A DNA stretch of 53,156 bases from Falsiroseomonas algicola (GTDB taxonomy: Bacteria > Pseudomonadota > Alphaproteobacteria > Acetobacterales > Acetobacteraceae). The position numbers and the translations under genes were made by a program. Shown here piece by piece: positions 15,359 to 23,453 of the stretch. Numbering within the stretch: position 1 is the stretch's first letter; the number at the start of each line of letters is the position of its first letter. The stretch is taken from the NCBI RefSeq assembly GCF_011040385.1, contig NZ_JAAIKB010000024.1:1-53156 (forward strand). The letters run 5' to 3'. Under the pieces are notes generated by a model, which was given only the letters and a program-made list of their open reading frames with translations, was not told the origin of the DNA and did not search any database.

Positions 15359-16714
15359 ATGGGCAAACGACTGGCGATTGTGTCGAGTTTCAACGAGGAA
15401 TGCGGCGCGGCGTTCTACTCGTCGCGCCTGAAGGTCCATCTTGAAGCCGCGGGCCACCAGGTGGATGTGAAGCGGCTGCCGGTCTCCCTGCTGCGGGTGC
15501 AGACGCCGCGCGTCATCCGCAACAAGGGCGACCAGGCGGTGGCGCAGATCGCGGGCGAGTTGCGCGACTACGACGCGGTGCTGCTGCAGTTCGAGCCCGG
15601 GCTCTATGGCAGCAACCGACGCACGTCGTACCGGCGCGTGACGAAGCTGCTGAAGGCGGCGCGCAACGCGATCGTCACCGTGCATGGATTCGATCGCGCC
15701 TCCGCCGGCGCGGGCGTGCTCTCCGCCATCGATGCGCTGATCGACCGCGACCTGCGGCGCGCCTATGCGCATATCACGGTCGGCGGCCTGGTGGATGAGA
15801 TCGGGCGCTTCTGGAAATTCGTCGCCAGCGCGCCGCATGTGAAGGTGATGACCTTCTGCCGCGGCGACGAGACGCTGCTGAAGCGCTTCTACGGGCTCAG
15901 CCGCATCACCAACTACCCCATCACCTACTTCTCAGCCGAGCAGGCGCGGGAGATCCGCGCCTCGGTGGACCGCGATCTCTTCCTGCGGAAGGTGGGGCTC
16001 GATCCCCGGCACAAGCACTTCGCGGTTTACGGATTTCTTAACGCCTACAAGGGCCACATGACGGCCATGAAGGCGCTGGAATACCTGCCCGACGATTGGC
16101 ACCTGTCCATCATCGGCGGCGAGCATCCGCAGGGCCTTTCGCCGGATCGCGACATCGGCCCCTATGTGCGCCAGCTCCTCGCCTTCGGGCTGACGACGGA
16201 GGGGCCGGCAAGCGCGGACCAGGCGATGGTCGCGCTGCCGGGGGAGGGGCAGGCGATGAAGCCCGTCTCCTACGAGAAGCAGCAGATCCGCACGGAGCTG
16301 TTCCGCTACTCCGAATTCCGCAACTTCCTGCCATCGCGCGACCTGCGCGACCGCATCCACTTCCTCGGCCAGGTGAGCGACGAGGAGATGCCGCGCTACT
16401 ACCACGCGATGGACTTCGCCGTGCACCCCTACATCAAGACGATGTCGGGGCAATCCGGATCGGGGCCCGCGACGATGGCGGTGGAGTTCGGATCGGACGC
16501 GCTGTTCAGCAACGCGCCAGTGTTCCGGGAGATGGGCCAGTACTTCGACGGCGCCATGGGCTTCTTCAACATCGGCAATTTCGTCGAGCTGGCGGAGGCG
16601 CTGCAGCGCTTCCCGAACTTCCGGCAGGAGCTGTCAGCGAATCGCGAGAAGGCGCTGCAGACCTACAATCCCCGCGGCATGGTTCAAACCTACATGGATC
16701 TGATCGATGCCTGA
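15359..16714 (+). CDS. Glycosyltransferase, GT-B fold, paralogous to the lipid-operon enzyme
   Basis: A 451-residue protein. Seen: KRLAIVSSFNEECGAAFYS at the N-terminus, VYGFLNAYKGHMTAMKALEYLP in the second Rossmann half, IHFLGQVSDEEM, HPYIKTMSGQSGSGPATMAVE and IGNFVELAEAL. The last blocks align with the glycosyltransferase at 11884 (GFLSPYKG, HFMGSPGDED, IGNAVELAQRL), so the two are related. An insertion of about 50 residues before IHFLG is not found in the other. The ATG at 15359 is chosen over an ATG at 15332 and a TTG at 15296 because it places the first beta-strand right at the start. The stop overlaps the epimerase start by eight bases, indicating one transcript. Donor and acceptor sugars are unknown. 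Confidence 0.82.
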   Translation: MGKRLAIVSSFNEECGAAFYSSRLKVHLEAAGHQVDVKRLPVSLLRVQTPRVIRNKGDQAVAQIAGELRDYDAVLLQFEPGLYGSNRRTSYRRVTKLLKAARNAIVTVHGFDRASAGAGVLSAIDALIDRDLRRAYAHITVGGLVDEIGRFWKFVASAPHVKVMTFCRGDETLLKRFYGLSRITNYPITYFSAEQAREIRASVDRDLFLRKVGLDPRHKHFAVYGFLNAYKGHMTAMKALEYLPDDWHLSIIGGEHPQGLSPDRDIGPYVRQLLAFGLTTEGPASADQAMVALPGEGQAMKPVSYEKQQIRTELFRYSEFRNFLPSRDLRDRIHFLGQVSDEEMPRYYHAMDFAVHPYIKTMSGQSGSGPATMAVEFGSDALFSNAPVFREMGQYFDGAMGFFNIGNFVELAEALQRFPNFRQELSANREKALQTYNPRGMVQTYMDLIDA

Positions 16715-17810
16715 ACGCGCGCATTGGAACGTCCTCATCACCGGCGCCTGCGGCATGGTGGGGTCGCACATGTATGAACGGTTGCAGGCGGAATGCGCCT
16801 CCGTGACCGGGACCTACACCAAGCCCACCACGGATATCCGCGAATTGCCGCTGGCCGACCGGCTGGTGGAGATGGATGTCCGCTACGGGCAGCATGTGAC
16901 GGAGGTGATCGAGCGGCTGCGGCCGAACGTCATCTTCCACCTGGCGGCGCAGAGCTATCCGACCGTGTCCTGGGAAAGGCCGCAGGAGACGCTGGAGACC
17001 AACGTCGTCGGCACCGCCAATGTGTTCGAGGCGGTGCGGATGCTGCGACGACGCAGCGCGGGCTACGACCCGGTGGTGGTGGTGGCGTCCTCCTCCGCCT
17101 CCTACGGCGCGAGCCTGCTGAACAGCAACGGACCGATCACGGAGGATGCGGCGCTGCTGCCGCTGCATCCCTATGGCGTCAGCAAGGCGGCGACGGATCT
17201 CCTCGCCTTCCAGTACTGGAAGTCGGACGGCATCCGCAGCATCCGGGCCCGCATCTTCAACTGCAGCGGGCCGCGCAAGAAGGGCGATGTGGTGTCCGAC
17301 TTCGCGCGCCGCATCGCGGCGCTGCCGGCGGAAGGGGGCACGCTGCGCGTCGGCAACCTCCGCACGCGCCGCGCCTTCCTGCATGTCGCCGACTTGATCG
17401 AGGCGCTGATCGGCCTGGCGCAGAAGGGCGCGCCGGGCGAGGCCTACAACATCAGCGGCGAGGAGGTGGTGGAGGTCGGCGCGCTGCTGCCGATGTTCGA
17501 AGCCATCTCCGGCAAGCGCGCCACGCCCGATGTCGATACAAGCCTGCTGCGCCCGACCGATGAGCCGGTGATCGCCGGCGACAACACGCGGCTGCGCTGC
17601 CGCACCGGCTGGGTGCCGCAGCGGCGCGTGCGGGACATCGTCGAGGATGTCTACGCCGATGCCGCCTGGCGCGTCGCCAGCGCCCGCGCCGCCGCCGCCA
17701 CGCCCCTGCCACCCGTCATCCGTCGCACGGCCACACTGGGAGATCCCCGCCTTGGACTCGCACTCCGATCCCTCGCCGCCCAGCATGCCGACAGACCTGT
17801 CGCCAGCTAG
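16707..17810 (+). CDS. NAD(P)-dependent sugar epimerase/dehydratase (extended SDR)
   Basis: A 367-residue extended short-chain dehydrogenase. Seen: the nucleotide-binding G13-A-C-G16-M-V-G19, SSS at 128-130, and Y156-G-V-S-K160 as the catalytic pair. RRAFLHVADLIEAL in the C-terminal half is the conserved loop of GDP-mannose dehydratase/GDP-4-keto-6-deoxymannose reductase-like enzymes. It probably makes or modifies a nucleotide sugar for the two glycosyltransferases nearby. The C-terminal tail beyond about residue 325 is low-complexity. The gene overlaps both neighbours (8 bases in front, 26 behind), supporting an operon. The exact substrate cannot be read; a GDP-hexose is a guess from resemblance. 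Confidence 0.82.
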   Translation: MPERAHWNVLITGACGMVGSHMYERLQAECASVTGTYTKPTTDIRELPLADRLVEMDVRYGQHVTEVIERLRPNVIFHLAAQSYPTVSWERPQETLETNVVGTANVFEAVRMLRRRSAGYDPVVVVASSSASYGASLLNSNGPITEDAALLPLHPYGVSKAATDLLAFQYWKSDGIRSIRARIFNCSGPRKKGDVVSDFARRIAALPAEGGTLRVGNLRTRRAFLHVADLIEALIGLAQKGAPGEAYNISGEEVVEVGALLPMFEAISGKRATPDVDTSLLRPTDEPVIAGDNTRLRCRTGWVPQRRVRDIVEDVYADAAWRVASARAAAATPLPPVIRRTATLGDPRLGLALRSLAAQHADRPVAS

Positions 17811-18462
17811 CTTCGCCGCGGAAGCGGCGCCGGAACCGGCACCGCCGCCCTTGCCGACGCTGAAGGACCTGCTGCCCGCCAGCATCTTCAAGCTGCGCAC
17901 GGAAGCGAATCTCGGCGTGATCGAGCCGTGGTTCTTCAAGTCGCTCTCCGTGCCGGGCGACATCGTGGAGATCGGCTGCTTCCGCGGCACCATGTCGCTG
18001 AAATTTGCCTGGGCGCTGCGCGAACTCGGCCTGACCGCCGAGAAGACCGTCTATGCCTTCGATACCTTCGAAGGCTTCCAGATCGATGATCCCGGCGGCG
18101 GGGCGCTCGGCATCGGCGCCTATTCCGACAACGAGAATGCCTTCGAGCACCTGACGGCCTGGTCGCATGTTCTTCCGATCCGGCCCATCAAGGGCGATGC
18201 CACGCAGACCTGGCGGCAGCTGACGAAGCCGCTCTCCTTCGTGTGGCTCGACCTCGACATGGATGTGCTGATGGCGCCGGTCTTCGAGGGCATCCTGCCG
18301 CTGATCGGGCCCAACACCATCGTCGGCATCGACGATGTCGGCAGGCCGGAGACGCCGACGGTGAAGCCCTGGGTGGAGCCGCTGATCGAACAGGGGCGGC
18401 TGACGCAACTCGCGGAATATCCCGGCGCCTTCATCCGGTTCTTCCATCTGAACAAGGGCTGA
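17785..18462 (+). CDS. SAM-dependent O-methyltransferase, TylF-like
   Basis: A 225-residue protein. The SAM-binding motif is VEIGCFRGT at residues 61-69, and AFDTFEGF at 91-98 is typical of the macrocin O-methyltransferase (TylF) family, which methylates sugar hydroxyls and needs a divalent metal. WLDLDMD further on supplies acidic residues of the kind used for metal binding. The ATG at 17785 is chosen because the upstream ATG at 17647 would overlap the epimerase by 164 bases and add a proline-rich stretch unlike the family. With the epimerase and glycosyltransferase it forms a sugar-decoration set. Its stop lies two bases from the stop of the convergent ABC ATPase gene. Confidence 0.82.
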   Translation: MPTDLSPASFAAEAAPEPAPPPLPTLKDLLPASIFKLRTEANLGVIEPWFFKSLSVPGDIVEIGCFRGTMSLKFAWALRELGLTAEKTVYAFDTFEGFQIDDPGGGALGIGAYSDNENAFEHLTAWSHVLPIRPIKGDATQTWRQLTKPLSFVWLDLDMDVLMAPVFEGILPLIGPNTIVGIDDVGRPETPTVKPWVEPLIEQGRLTQLAEYPGAFIRFFHLNKG

Positions 18463-18464
18463 GG

Positions 18465-19145
18465 CTACTCCGGCGCGCGCTGCTCCGCGGGTGCGAGCAG
18501 CGTCGCCTCGTAATAGTCGAAGGCATCGTCGAGGCGGTCGAAGACATCGAGCCGGCCTTGATGCATCACCGCCGCGCAATCGCAATGCCGGCGGATGGTG
18601 TCCATGTTCTGCGACACCAGGATCAGCGAGGCGTCGTGCAGCCTTGCATCGAAGGCGGCGGCGCATTTGGCGCGGAAGGCGGTGTCGCCGACCTCGAAAG
18701 CCTCATCCACCAGGTAGATGTCGAAGTCGAAGGCGAAGCTGGAGGCCATCGCCATGCGCGCGAACATGCCCGAGGAATAGGTGGCGACGGGCATGTCGAA
18801 ATAGGGGCCAAGCTCCGTGAACTCCTCCACCCAGCCCGCCGTCTCCGCATGGTCCATGCCATAGACCGTGCAGAGGAAGTGCAGGTTCTGCCGGGCCGTC
18901 AGCATGGGGTGGAAGGTGCCGGTGAAACCGACGGGGAAGGAGACGGCGCCCTCCATCACGATGCGGCCGGCATCCACCGGCTCGCTGCCCGCGAGCAGCT
19001 TCAGCAGGGTGCTCTTGCCCGCGCCGTTGCGGCCGAGGATGCCGAGGCGCATGCGACCGGGCAGGTCGATGGAGACGTCGTCCAGGATCACCTGGTGGCC
19101 GCCGCGGCGGCGGAAGGTCTTGGTGACACGCTCGAATCGCATCAT
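18465..19145 (-). CDS. kpsT: Polysaccharide-export ABC transporter ATPase, KpsT/Wzt type
   Basis: A 226-residue nucleotide-binding subunit. Seen: Walker A GRNGAGKST, the polysaccharide-exporter form of the signature YSSGMFARMAMA (in place of LSGGQ), Walker B IYLVDEAF and switch-region S-Q-N-M-D. Length fits KpsT-type proteins without the extra carbohydrate-binding tail of some Wzt proteins. The gene starts with ATGATG at 19145 and overlaps the permease stop. It powers export of a capsule or lipid-linked glycan across the inner membrane together with the following two proteins. Confidence 0.87.
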   Translation of the reverse strand: MMRFERVTKTFRRRGGHQVILDDVSIDLPGRMRLGILGRNGAGKSTLLKLLAGSEPVDAGRIVMEGAVSFPVGFTGTFHPMLTARQNLHFLCTVYGMDHAETAGWVEEFTELGPYFDMPVATYSSGMFARMAMASSFAFDFDIYLVDEAFEVGDTAFRAKCAAAFDARLHDASLILVSQNMDTIRRHCDCAAVMHQGRLDVFDRLDDAFDYYEATLLAPAEQRAPE

Positions 19146-21085
19146 GGGCGGACCTGGCGCCGCAGCGCCACCTCCAGCACCAGGCCGAGCACGGTGAGGC
19201 AGACCGCCCATTGCAGGACATAGAGCGGGGACAGCCAGGGCGGTTCGTATTGCGGGAAGATGCCGTGCCGGAACCACTCGATGAGGTGGAGGACGGGGTT
19301 CATGATCATCCAGTCGCGCACCCATTCCGGCATGTGCATGGGCAGGTAGAAGATGCCGGAGACCATGTAGAGCAGGCGCTGCGCGCTGACCCAGAGCTTC
19401 TGCACGCCGCGATTGAGGCTGTTCAGCGCGGCGCCGAGCAGCGCGAGGCCGGTGCCGAGCGCGATGCCGGCGAGGAAGGCGGCCGCGACCGTCCACCAAT
19501 CATCCACCAGCGCGTGTTCGCGCAGCAGCACCATGCCGCCGAGCACGACGAAGCAGGCGATGCCATCGACGATGAGATGCGCGAGGGCGACGCTGAAGAC
19601 GAGGTCCAGGCGCCGGATCTGCGGCACCTGCAGCAGGCTCGCTTCCTCGCGATAGGCGTTGAAGGAATGCTGGGTGATGTGCGTGAAGGCGAGGAAGACG
19701 AGGACGCCCGAGGCGTAGAAGAAGAAGAGGTCCTTCCCCAGCGGCGGGCGGCCATGGTTGAAGTAGTACATGCCCGCCGCCAGCACGGCCATGTGCAGCA
19801 TCGGCTCCAGCACCGCGGAGAAGAGGCCGAGGCGGGAGAACTGCGTCATGTGGTGGATGCGGTAGCCGACCAGCGCGTTCAGCGCCCGCGCCTGGCCCGC
19901 CGCGCCGCGGCGCAGCGCATCCCATTCGGATCGGGGCGGCCCTGCGCGGCCGGGGCGGCGTGGGAGCGGGCGATCCGGCAGGGCGGCGGCCTGGGTCGTG
20001 ATGTCGGGTTCCGCCTGCAGCAGCAGCGTGGCGCGGCGCTGCCGCACCCGTTCATCGGCCGGCAATGCGTCCCGCGCCCGGTCGGCAAAATCCAGCGCCA
20101 GCTGGCGCTGGCCGGCGGCGGATTCGAGTTCGACCCGGAGCAGCCAGGCTTCGGCATGGGTGGGCGCGACCTCCAGCAGCCGGTCGAGCAGCGAGCGCGC
20201 TTCGGCGAGGTCGTGCAGGCGCATGGCGATGCCGGCGGCGTGGTAGAGCAGGGCGGGGTCGCCCTCCCGCAGCGCCAACGCCTTCAGCGCGCCGGCCAGC
20301 GCTTCCCGCAGCCGGCCGAGATGCAGCAGGACGGCGCTGCGGAGGTGGTGGAAATCCACCCCGTCGGCACCCGCGGCCGCCGCGCGATCCAGCACGGGCA
20401 GCGCCGCGGCCCAGTCCTGCTCCGCCGCCAGGCCGCGCGCCAGGATCATCAGCAGCGTCGTGTCGTCCGGCGCCTGGGCGAGCCCCTGCAAGGCGGCCTC
20501 CGCCATCTCCCGCGCCTGGCCGAGGGAGGAGGCGATATGGGCGCGCAGCCGGCAGGCATCGGCATGGGCGGCCGGGTCCTCCAGCGTCACCGCATCCAGC
20601 ATGGCGCGGGCTTCGAGCGGCTTGCGGAGATGCAGCAGGATGCGGGCGCGGGCGATGGCGAGGGCGGCTTCCCGCCGGCCCGTCGCGGGCAGCTGGGCGA
20701 GGGCGGCGAGCGCGCCGGAGCCGTCGCCCTGGCGGACCAGCATCTCCGCCAGCCGCACCCAGCCCTGCCAGTCCTGCGGCGTGCGCAGCAGATGGGCGCG
20801 CATCACGGCGGTGGCGGCGGCCTCATCCCCCGATCGCAGCAGCACGCCGACCAGGCGCCAGCGCTGCGCCGGCGTGTCGCGATCCGGATGGGCGGCGATC
20901 AGCGCCTGCAGCCAGGCGGCCGTCAGCGCGCTGTCACCGGCGCGGTGCGCGACCTCGATCGCCACTTCCAGCGCGCGGGCATCGAAGGCGTCGCGGTCTG
21001 TCAGCCAGCGCCGGGCGATGACGTCGATCGGGGTGTCGAGGCTTGGCGGCCAGTCCGCGGCCTCCGGTGGCGGGCTGTCAGGCAT
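19142..21085 (-). CDS. TPR-domain/ABC-2 polysaccharide-export permease fusion
   Basis: A 647-residue protein. The C-terminal part (about 395-647) is an ABC-2 type permease of the KpsM/Wzm kind with six likely membrane helices. It includes a typical cytoplasmic start (ALNALVGYRIHHMTQFSRLGL) and the pattern SGIFYLP followed by NPVLHLIEWFRHG, seen in polysaccharide permeases. The N-terminal part (1 to about 390) is soluble, built from alanine/leucine-rich helix pairs of roughly 34 residues, i.e. tetratricopeptide repeats. KpsM alone is about 260 residues, so this is a genuine one-frame fusion; no internal frameshift is seen. The repeats may bind the glycan synthases or the ATPase on the cytoplasmic face. 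It overlaps its neighbours on both sides (4 and 8 bases). Confidence 0.85.
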   Translation of the reverse strand: MPDSPPPEAADWPPSLDTPIDVIARRWLTDRDAFDARALEVAIEVAHRAGDSALTAAWLQALIAAHPDRDTPAQRWRLVGVLLRSGDEAAATAVMRAHLLRTPQDWQGWVRLAEMLVRQGDGSGALAALAQLPATGRREAALAIARARILLHLRKPLEARAMLDAVTLEDPAAHADACRLRAHIASSLGQAREMAEAALQGLAQAPDDTTLLMILARGLAAEQDWAAALPVLDRAAAAGADGVDFHHLRSAVLLHLGRLREALAGALKALALREGDPALLYHAAGIAMRLHDLAEARSLLDRLLEVAPTHAEAWLLRVELESAAGQRQLALDFADRARDALPADERVRQRRATLLLQAEPDITTQAAALPDRPLPRRPGRAGPPRSEWDALRRGAAGQARALNALVGYRIHHMTQFSRLGLFSAVLEPMLHMAVLAAGMYYFNHGRPPLGKDLFFFYASGVLVFLAFTHITQHSFNAYREEASLLQVPQIRRLDLVFSVALAHLIVDGIACFVVLGGMVLLREHALVDDWWTVAAAFLAGIALGTGLALLGAALNSLNRGVQKLWVSAQRLLYMVSGIFYLPMHMPEWVRDWMIMNPVLHLIEWFRHGIFPQYEPPWLSPLYVLQWAVCLTVLGLVLEVALRRQVRP

Positions 21086-22355
21086 GCTCGCGGATGGAGC
21101 GCAGCGCGAAGGCGGCGAGCAGCCACAGCACGGTGCCGCCGGCGGCGACCTGCAGCAGAATCAGCCAGCGCCGCGGCCATTCCGAGGTCTCGGCGAGGGT
21201 CGGTGCGACGAAGGTGGTGAGGTAGACGAGCTGCCGCGCGGCCTCGGCCTGCGCCGCGGAGAGCGCGGTCTGGGCGCGTTCCAGCCGGGCGACGGCGAGG
21301 CGTTCCTCGACCTCCAGCGCCGTGTAGCCGCTGAGGCGGGAGGCGATGGAGCGGTCCTGCGTGCCGCCACTGGGCCCGGGGCCCGTGAGTTCGCCGCGCA
21401 CGCGGATGATCTCCTGCTCCAGCCCCGTGACGCGGCGGCGGAGGTTGTCGACATGCACGGCATTCGGATTGCCGCCGCTGGCGAGTTGCACGGCAAGCTG
21501 GCTGCGGAGTTCGGCCAGGGATTCGCGCAGGCGCGTTTCCACCTGGCTGACCATCTGGGCGTTCAGGTTGGGGAACAGCATCTCGTTGGCGTTGCGGAAC
21601 TCCGCCATCTCCAGCCGGACGCGCTGGAGATCGGCCTCGGCTTCGGCGAGGTCGCGCTGGGCCTGGCGGAGCCAGTCATCCTGCGACCGGCGGCCGAGGC
21701 CGTTAACGAGCGACTCGGCCTGGTCCCGCAGCGCGGCGGCGAGGCGCTGTGCATCCTCCGGCGAGAAGGCCCAGACGCGGACGGTGGTGACGCCCGTGGT
21801 GTTGTCGAGATAGGGCTGTACCATGCCGCGCCAGTAGCGGAGCCGCTGTTCGATCGGCATGGCGGGGTCGAGCCTGAACAGCCAGTCCTGCTCCGGCCGC
21901 GCCCAGAGCGTCGTGACGTCGAGATCGCCGCGGATGTCGTCCAGCGCCTGCCGGCTGCGGAGATACTGGTTGATGATCTCGCTGTCCTGCAGCAGGGCGG
22001 CCAGCGGATTGACGCCGGAGAGCGCGCCCATGACGGAGGGCTGGTCCGCGCGCGTCACCGCCTGGCGGCGGACGGTGAAGCGGAATTCGGAAACATACTG
22101 GTCCGCGGCGAGATAGTGCAGGTAGCCCGCGGTCACCGCGAGTGGCAGCAGCAGGAAGACCAGCGCGCCGATTAGCAGGCCCTTGCGGGACCGTCGGCGT
22201 GGCGCCCAGGTATTCGGCAGCGGAGCGATGGTGGCATTGGCGTCGCGCCGCGCCAGCGCGCCCTCGCCCCGCGTCGCCAGCGACCGGTCGCCCGGTCGGC
22301 GTTCCTCACTGACCGATCCGAAACGGGGCGCCACGGGCGATGTCATGCGCCCCAT
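21078..22355 (-). CDS. kpsE: Capsule/polysaccharide export inner-membrane protein, KpsE/Wzz-like
   Basis: A 425-residue protein with the polysaccharide co-polymerase layout: cytoplasmic basic N-terminus, membrane helix about 59-79, a long periplasmic part with coiled-coil-like heptads (about 225-385) and a C-terminal helix about 395-417. YVSEFRFTVR just after the first helix is typical of KpsE/BexC/CtrB proteins, which couple inner-membrane export to the outer-membrane channel. It is first in a three-gene minus-strand operon with the permease and ATPase. Two starts are possible, ATG 22355 and ATG 22346. A promoter-like pair directly upstream would favour 22346 and an almost leaderless message. 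No outer-membrane exporter or KpsC/KpsS gene is present in the window. Confidence 0.87.
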   Translation of the reverse strand: MGRMTSPVAPRFGSVSEERRPGDRSLATRGEGALARRDANATIAPLPNTWAPRRRSRKGLLIGALVFLLLPLAVTAGYLHYLAADQYVSEFRFTVRRQAVTRADQPSVMGALSGVNPLAALLQDSEIINQYLRSRQALDDIRGDLDVTTLWARPEQDWLFRLDPAMPIEQRLRYWRGMVQPYLDNTTGVTTVRVWAFSPEDAQRLAAALRDQAESLVNGLGRRSQDDWLRQAQRDLAEAEADLQRVRLEMAEFRNANEMLFPNLNAQMVSQVETRLRESLAELRSQLAVQLASGGNPNAVHVDNLRRRVTGLEQEIIRVRGELTGPGPSGGTQDRSIASRLSGYTALEVEERLAVARLERAQTALSAAQAEAARQLVYLTTFVAPTLAETSEWPRRWLILLQVAAGGTVLWLLAAFALRSIREHA

Positions 22356-22384
22356 ATTCTACCGGTGCGATAGATGGGGGGCAA
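22356..22384 (-). promoter_or_regulatory. Candidate sigma-70 promoter of the export operon
   Basis: On the minus strand TTGCCC (22384-22379, four of six) and TAGAAT (22361-22356, five of six) are exactly 17 bases apart, and TAGAAT abuts the first ATG of kpsE. Transcription would then start near 22349, after that ATG and about three bases before the second ATG at 22346. Sequence match only. Confidence 0.4.
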
Positions 22385-22409
22385 GAATGAAGCGCCCGTG
22401 GCGCCGTGC

Positions 22410-23384
22410 TCAATCCGCGAACTGGCCCGCTTCCAGGATCAGCGGGCGCAGCCGCGCGATCTCGGAGGCCAGGAACTGGGTGTGATGCTCGGGCGTCACC
22501 TCCTCGTCCCGCGCGACGGTCGTCAGCGTCTCCGCGAAGCGCTGGCGCAGGCGTTCGTCGCGCAGCGCGGCGCGGATGGCCTGGGCGAGGCGCTGCTGGA
22601 TCTCGGGCGGCGTGCCCGCCACGGCATAGAGGCCGTGCCAGGCGGACATGATGAGATCGACGCCCTGTTCGCGTGCCGTCGGCACGTCGAAGCCCGGGAT
22701 GCGCTCCGGCAGCGTGACGGCATAGGCCTTGATGCGCCCGTCCCGCGCGAAGGGGGCGGCGACGGTCGCCTGTTCGCAGGAGATGTCGAGCCGGCCGGCC
22801 ATCATCTCCGTCATCGCGGGCGCGCTGCCGCGGAAGACGATGGTGGTTGCGCTGCGCCCCGCCGCGGCCTGCATCAGCATGCCGCAGAGCTGGTTGGATC
22901 CGCCGAGCCCGGCATGGCCGAGGTTCAGCCGGTCACCCTGCTCCCGCAGCACGGCGAGGTAGCCGGGCAGGTCGCGCGCCGGGAAATCGGGGCGGGAGAC
23001 GACCGCCATGCCGGTATGGGAGACGACGCCGAGGGGGGCGAAGCCGCGTTCGATGTTGAAGGGCAGTTGCCGGTAGAGCGTGGCCGCGGCGGCCAGGCCG
23101 ATATGGTGGATCATCAGCGTGTGGCCGTCCGGGCGCGACTGCGCGATGCGGGCGGCGGCGATGGTGCCGCCGGCGCCCGTGACATTCTCCGCCGCCACGG
23201 GCTGGCCGAGTTCGCGCGACATGCCCTCCGCCAGCAGGCGAGCGATCATGTCGGTGGGGCCGCCGGCGGCGAAGGGGATGGCGATGGTCAGCGGCCGGTT
23301 CGGGAAGGCCTGCCCGAAGGCGTTGCGACCGATGAAGGGCAGCGCGAGCGCGCCACCCAGGATCCCGCGGCGGGTCGTTCCCAA
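22410..23384 (-). CDS. Bug/TctC-family periplasmic substrate-binding protein (with pcaHG)
   Basis: A 324-residue secreted binding protein. Seen: an N-terminal signal with twin arginines (TTRRGILGGALALPF), then the family hallmark PNRPLTIAIPFAAGGPTDMIAR and ENVTGAGGT. Bug proteins of the tripartite tricarboxylate transporter family bind small carboxylates, amino acids or aromatic acids in the periplasm. The start is a TTG at 23384, chosen because GGAGG lies five bases ahead; a nearby ATG is out of frame. It lies 69 bases behind pcaG on the same strand, so a protocatechuate-related aromatic or dicarboxylic acid is a reasonable ligand guess. No TctA/TctB membrane subunits are in the window. Confidence 0.86.
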   Translation of the reverse strand: MGTTRRGILGGALALPFIGRNAFGQAFPNRPLTIAIPFAAGGPTDMIARLLAEGMSRELGQPVAAENVTGAGGTIAAARIAQSRPDGHTLMIHHIGLAAAATLYRQLPFNIERGFAPLGVVSHTGMAVVSRPDFPARDLPGYLAVLREQGDRLNLGHAGLGGSNQLCGMLMQAAAGRSATTIVFRGSAPAMTEMMAGRLDISCEQATVAAPFARDGRIKAYAVTLPERIPGFDVPTAREQGVDLIMSAWHGLYAVAGTPPEIQQRLAQAIRAALRDERLRQRFAETLTTVARDEEVTPEHHTQFLASEIARLRPLILEAGQFAD

Positions 23385-23453
23385 GATTTCCTCCCATGGC
23401 CGTCACGCGGCCTGTTGTGCGGGGGGAGTGTCGCATGCGGGGCCGCGACGGCG

